Below, in pieces: positions 38,561-40,334 of a stretch of DNA of 40,334 bases. This DNA comes from Microbacterium oxydans (GTDB taxonomy: Bacteria > Actinomycetota > Actinomycetes > Actinomycetales > Microbacteriaceae). Position numbers and translations under genes: made by a program. The DNA lies in NCBI RefSeq assembly GCF_900095745.1, contig NZ_FMIR01000016.1, forward strand, positions 1 to 40,334, written 5' to 3'. A model generated the notes under the pieces. The model saw nothing but the letters and a program-made list of their open reading frames with translations, did no database searches and was not told the DNA's origin. Numbering within the stretch: position 1 is the first letter of the stretch; the number at the start of each line of letters is the position of its first letter.

Positions 38561-39985
38561 TCAGACGGTGGCGAGAGCCTCGCGGTCGTCGTCGCGCGGC
38601 TGCCCCGCGATGAGGCGCGCCGGCTCGACGGCATCCGGATCCACATCGAGGTACCGCTCGAGGGAGTCGTCGAGCTCTTCGAGCCACGGCGTGTGGTGCA
38701 CGACCGCGAGCGTGCCGGTCATGACCGACTCGTAGACGCGGTCGCGGTAGCCCATGATGTCGTCCTGCTTGTCGTGCTTCCACGCGAGGAAGATCTCGAC
38801 GACCCGGTCGATGTCGAACTCCGGGTAGTCGGTGAGCTCCAGCAGGTCGCGGATGTAGTCGGCTTGGAAGCGGATCTCCGCAGCCGCCGAGTCGATCTGC
38901 CCGAATCGCGCGCGCCACTCGGCGATGGATGCGGCGCGCTCGGCCTCATCCGGCAGCACGATGCGGCCGAGGATCAGGTCGCGCACGAACCAGGCCTGCA
39001 CGTCGAACATGTTGAACGTGAACCACTGGTCCTGCGCGCCGAGGTAGGTCAGACGCGGATTGCCCTGCCAGACCACGCCGCGGTAGAGACCGTCGGGGTA
39101 GACGTTGTTCGGCGACGACAGCGCCAGGTCATCGGGGAGGAACGGGTACTTGTGCAGGTACCCGGTGCACATGATCACGGCATCCACACGCTTCGAGGTG
39201 CCGTCGGCGAAGAACACGACGTCGCCCTCGAACCGCTCGACGACCGGGCGCTCCTCGATGCCGTCGGGCCAGTCGTAGCCCATCGGCGCCGAGCGGAAGC
39301 TCGCCGTCACCGAGCGCGCGCCCATCTTGAACGCCTGGCTGCCGATGTCCTCCGCCGAGTAGCTCGCGCCGATCACGAGCACGTCCTTGTCGGCGAACGC
39401 CTCGGCGCCACGGAAGTCATGGGCGTGGCTGATGTAGCCGGGGAAGGTCTCGATACCGGCGAAGTCCGGCATGTTCGGGAAGGAGAAGTGCCCGCTGGCG
39501 ACGATGACGCGGTCGAACTCCTCCACGGTCGACACACCGGTGGGCAGGTTCTCGCTGGTGAGCGTGAAGATCTCGCGCTCGCTGTCGAACTCGATCCAGC
39601 GCACCACGGTCTGGAAGCGGATCAGGTCGCGCACGTCGCTCTTCTCCAGGCGGCCGGCGATGTAGTCCCACAGCACCGGACGCGGCGGATACGAGGAGAT
39701 GGGACGGCCGAAGTGCTCGTCGAAGCTGTAGTCCGCGAACTCCAGCGCCTCCTTCGGGCCGTTCGACCACAGGTTGCGGTACATGCTGGAGTGCACCGGC
39801 TCGCCGAACTCGTCGAGTCCCGTGCGCCAGGTGAAGTTCCACTGTCCGCCCCAGTCGGCCTGCTTCTCGAAGCAGACCAGTTCGGGGATGTCCGCCCCCG
39901 CGCGGCCCGCGGACTCGAAGGCCCGCAGCTGCGCCATACCCGAGGGGCCGGCGCCGATGATCGCTACTCGTTCTCTGCTCGTCAC
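38561..39985 (-). CDS. tmm: Trimethylamine monooxygenase (flavin-containing)
   Basis: This 474-residue class B flavin monooxygenase has the FAD loop 'GAGPSG' (11-16), FMO motif 'FPGYISHAHDF' (181-191), NADP loop 'GASYSAEDIG' (206-215) and 'CTGYLHKYPF' (273-282). Long stretches such as 'CFEKQADWGGQWN', 'SSMYRNLWSNGPKEALEFADY', 'APMGYDWP', 'QDQWFTFNMFDVQAW' and 'HHTPWLEELDDSLE' match what I remember of bacterial Tmm (Methylocella silvestris type). Tmm oxidises trimethylamine to its N-oxide with NADPH and O2. The GTG start has TGAGGA about 6 nt upstream. No TMAO demethylase gene is next to it. It is flanked by direct copies of a 72-bp repeat, which hints at a cassette. Confidence 0.85.
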   Translation of the reverse strand: MTSRERVAIIGAGPSGMAQLRAFESAGRAGADIPELVCFEKQADWGGQWNFTWRTGLDEFGEPVHSSMYRNLWSNGPKEALEFADYSFDEHFGRPISSYPPRPVLWDYIAGRLEKSDVRDLIRFQTVVRWIEFDSEREIFTLTSENLPTGVSTVEEFDRVIVASGHFSFPNMPDFAGIETFPGYISHAHDFRGAEAFADKDVLVIGASYSAEDIGSQAFKMGARSVTASFRSAPMGYDWPDGIEERPVVERFEGDVVFFADGTSKRVDAVIMCTGYLHKYPFLPDDLALSSPNNVYPDGLYRGVVWQGNPRLTYLGAQDQWFTFNMFDVQAWFVRDLILGRIVLPDEAERAASIAEWRARFGQIDSAAAEIRFQADYIRDLLELTDYPEFDIDRVVEIFLAWKHDKQDDIMGYRDRVYESVMTGTLAVVHHTPWLEELDDSLERYLDVDPDAVEPARLIAGQPRDDDREALATV

Positions 39986-40280
39986 GTATCGTCCTCATAC
40001 TCTTCAGTCATGTATCGGTCAGCGGCCGCATCCGAGCGAGGAACAGGTCTGTCCCGGTGGGAGCGAAAAGCTCGACCTGCCCGGAAAGCGGCTGCCCTTC
40101 GACGGTATCAGTGTCGGTCGCGGGTGCCGGCGGGTGGGGGCACGCCCGGGGCGGAGATCTCGACGTGGGGCGGAGCGTTCGCGATGAGAGCTCCGCCCGA
40201 CGGGGAGAATCCCGCCCCACAGGCGCAGCTATTACGCTGGTCCGCGGGGGGACGCGCCGCGCTCCTCAGGAGGAGAGAGC
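39986..40280. other. Gap upstream of tmm and the right-edge gene
   Basis: This 295-bp gap contains the tmm leader and the second copy of the 72-bp repeat (40150-40221). AGGAGGAGAG follows just before the next ATG. The rest shows no convincing gene. Confidence 0.55.
40150..40221. repeat. 72-bp palindromic dispersed repeat, copy 2
   Basis: This copy is in the same orientation and of the same length as the copy at 38458-38529, with 61 of 72 positions identical. The outer parts (GGCGGAGATCTCG and GGGGAGAATCCC) are better kept than the hairpin arms, where some pairs have changed. It lies upstream of tmm. Confidence 0.85.
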
Positions 40281-40334
40281 ATGCATGACCTGAACGCCGC
40301 ATCCCCGTATCCGGCCGCGCCTCCGCCCCCGCCC
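40281..40334 (+). CDS. Start of a proline-rich protein, cut by the window edge
   Basis: Only 18 codons are visible, reading Met-His-Asp-Leu-Asn-Ala-Ala-Ser-Pro-Tyr-Pro-Ala-Ala followed by a proline run. A very strong AGGAGGAGAG lies just upstream. Such proline-rich cytoplasmic tails often precede small actinobacterial membrane proteins, but the family cannot be identified from what is present. Confidence 0.55.
   Translation, partial: MHDLNAASPYPAAPPPPP

Noticed and set aside
40006..40016. AGTCATGTATC upstream of tmm matching an 11-mer at 3519-3529 before the sigma gene
   Set aside because: The match ends before the AGAA part, there is no second box at the right distance, and orientation relative to tmm is wrong; likely chance.

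Overview
The window is high-GC (roughly 70%) actinobacterial chromosome, densely packed, with GTG and ATG starts and many 4-bp ATGA/GTGA gene overlaps. Codon habits such as frequent GCATCC and GATGCC, sugar importers encoded without their own ATPase, leaderless-looking promoters and the gene families present all suggest Microbacteriaceae, most likely Microbacterium. The genus is inferred from style and was not tested by comparison. I see no tRNA, rRNA, CRISPR array, IS element or prophage. I call 39 protein genes, the last cut by the window edge.

Layout. 47-3453: FUSC/aromatic-acid-exporter-like membrane protein; winged-helix repressor divergent from an MFS exporter, with three TTGCGCAA boxes between them; small SCO4848-type membrane protein. 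3524-8919: the most unusual block, with a sigma-70-family factor, a small beta-sandwich protein, a cytoplasmic subtilase carrying a triple NPFTRT linker repeat, and a TPR-CHAT caspase-like protease. The same bipartite element, TGTATCAGAA-N12-GCTCCTG, lies before the sigma gene and just after the CHAT gene. 9134-9714: PemK/MazF-type toxin-antitoxin pair. 9753-19920: amino-sugar (probably galactosamine-type) catabolic cluster with SIS isomerase/deaminase, ROK kinase, PfkB kinase, class II aldolase and DeoR regulator, divergent from a sugar ABC importer, followed by a lipoprotein and a ROK repressor. 20080-21692: chorismate mutase and AI-2E-family membrane protein, divergent. 21761-24995: osmoprotectant (OpuC/ProU-type) ABC importer. 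25039-33905: DUF427 protein, flavin disulfide oxidoreductase, BioY with a tandem BioQ-type operator, quinone-oxidoreductase-like enzyme with an MFS exporter behind a MerR-type promoter, lactonase, purA, and an EamA exporter. 34002-37588: a two-gene operon of a dCache-HAMP-class III cyclase lacking canonical metal ligands and an MscS channel with a cyclic-nucleotide-binding domain. 37695-40334: Pr6Pr membrane protein, trimethylamine monooxygenase (tmm) flanked by two direct copies of a 72-bp palindromic repeat, and the first codons of a proline-rich protein.

How genes work together. The amino-sugar cluster forms an uptake-to-glycolysis route: ABC import, phosphorylation by the ROK kinase, isomerisation/deamination by the SIS protein, a second phosphorylation by the PfkB kinase, and cleavage by the aldolase, under DeoR and ROK control. 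The cyclase and channel look like a sensor-effector pair at the membrane. The sigma/accessory/subtilase/CHAT genes look like a regulated intracellular protease module; its biology is inferred only from domain logic.

Two families of dispersed palindromic DNA repeats are visible: a 72-bp element (38458 and 40150) and a GTCGCAG/CTGCGAC element (10569 and 33918). At many operon heads a -10-like hexamer sits exactly 6 nt before the start codon, as expected for leaderless transcripts.
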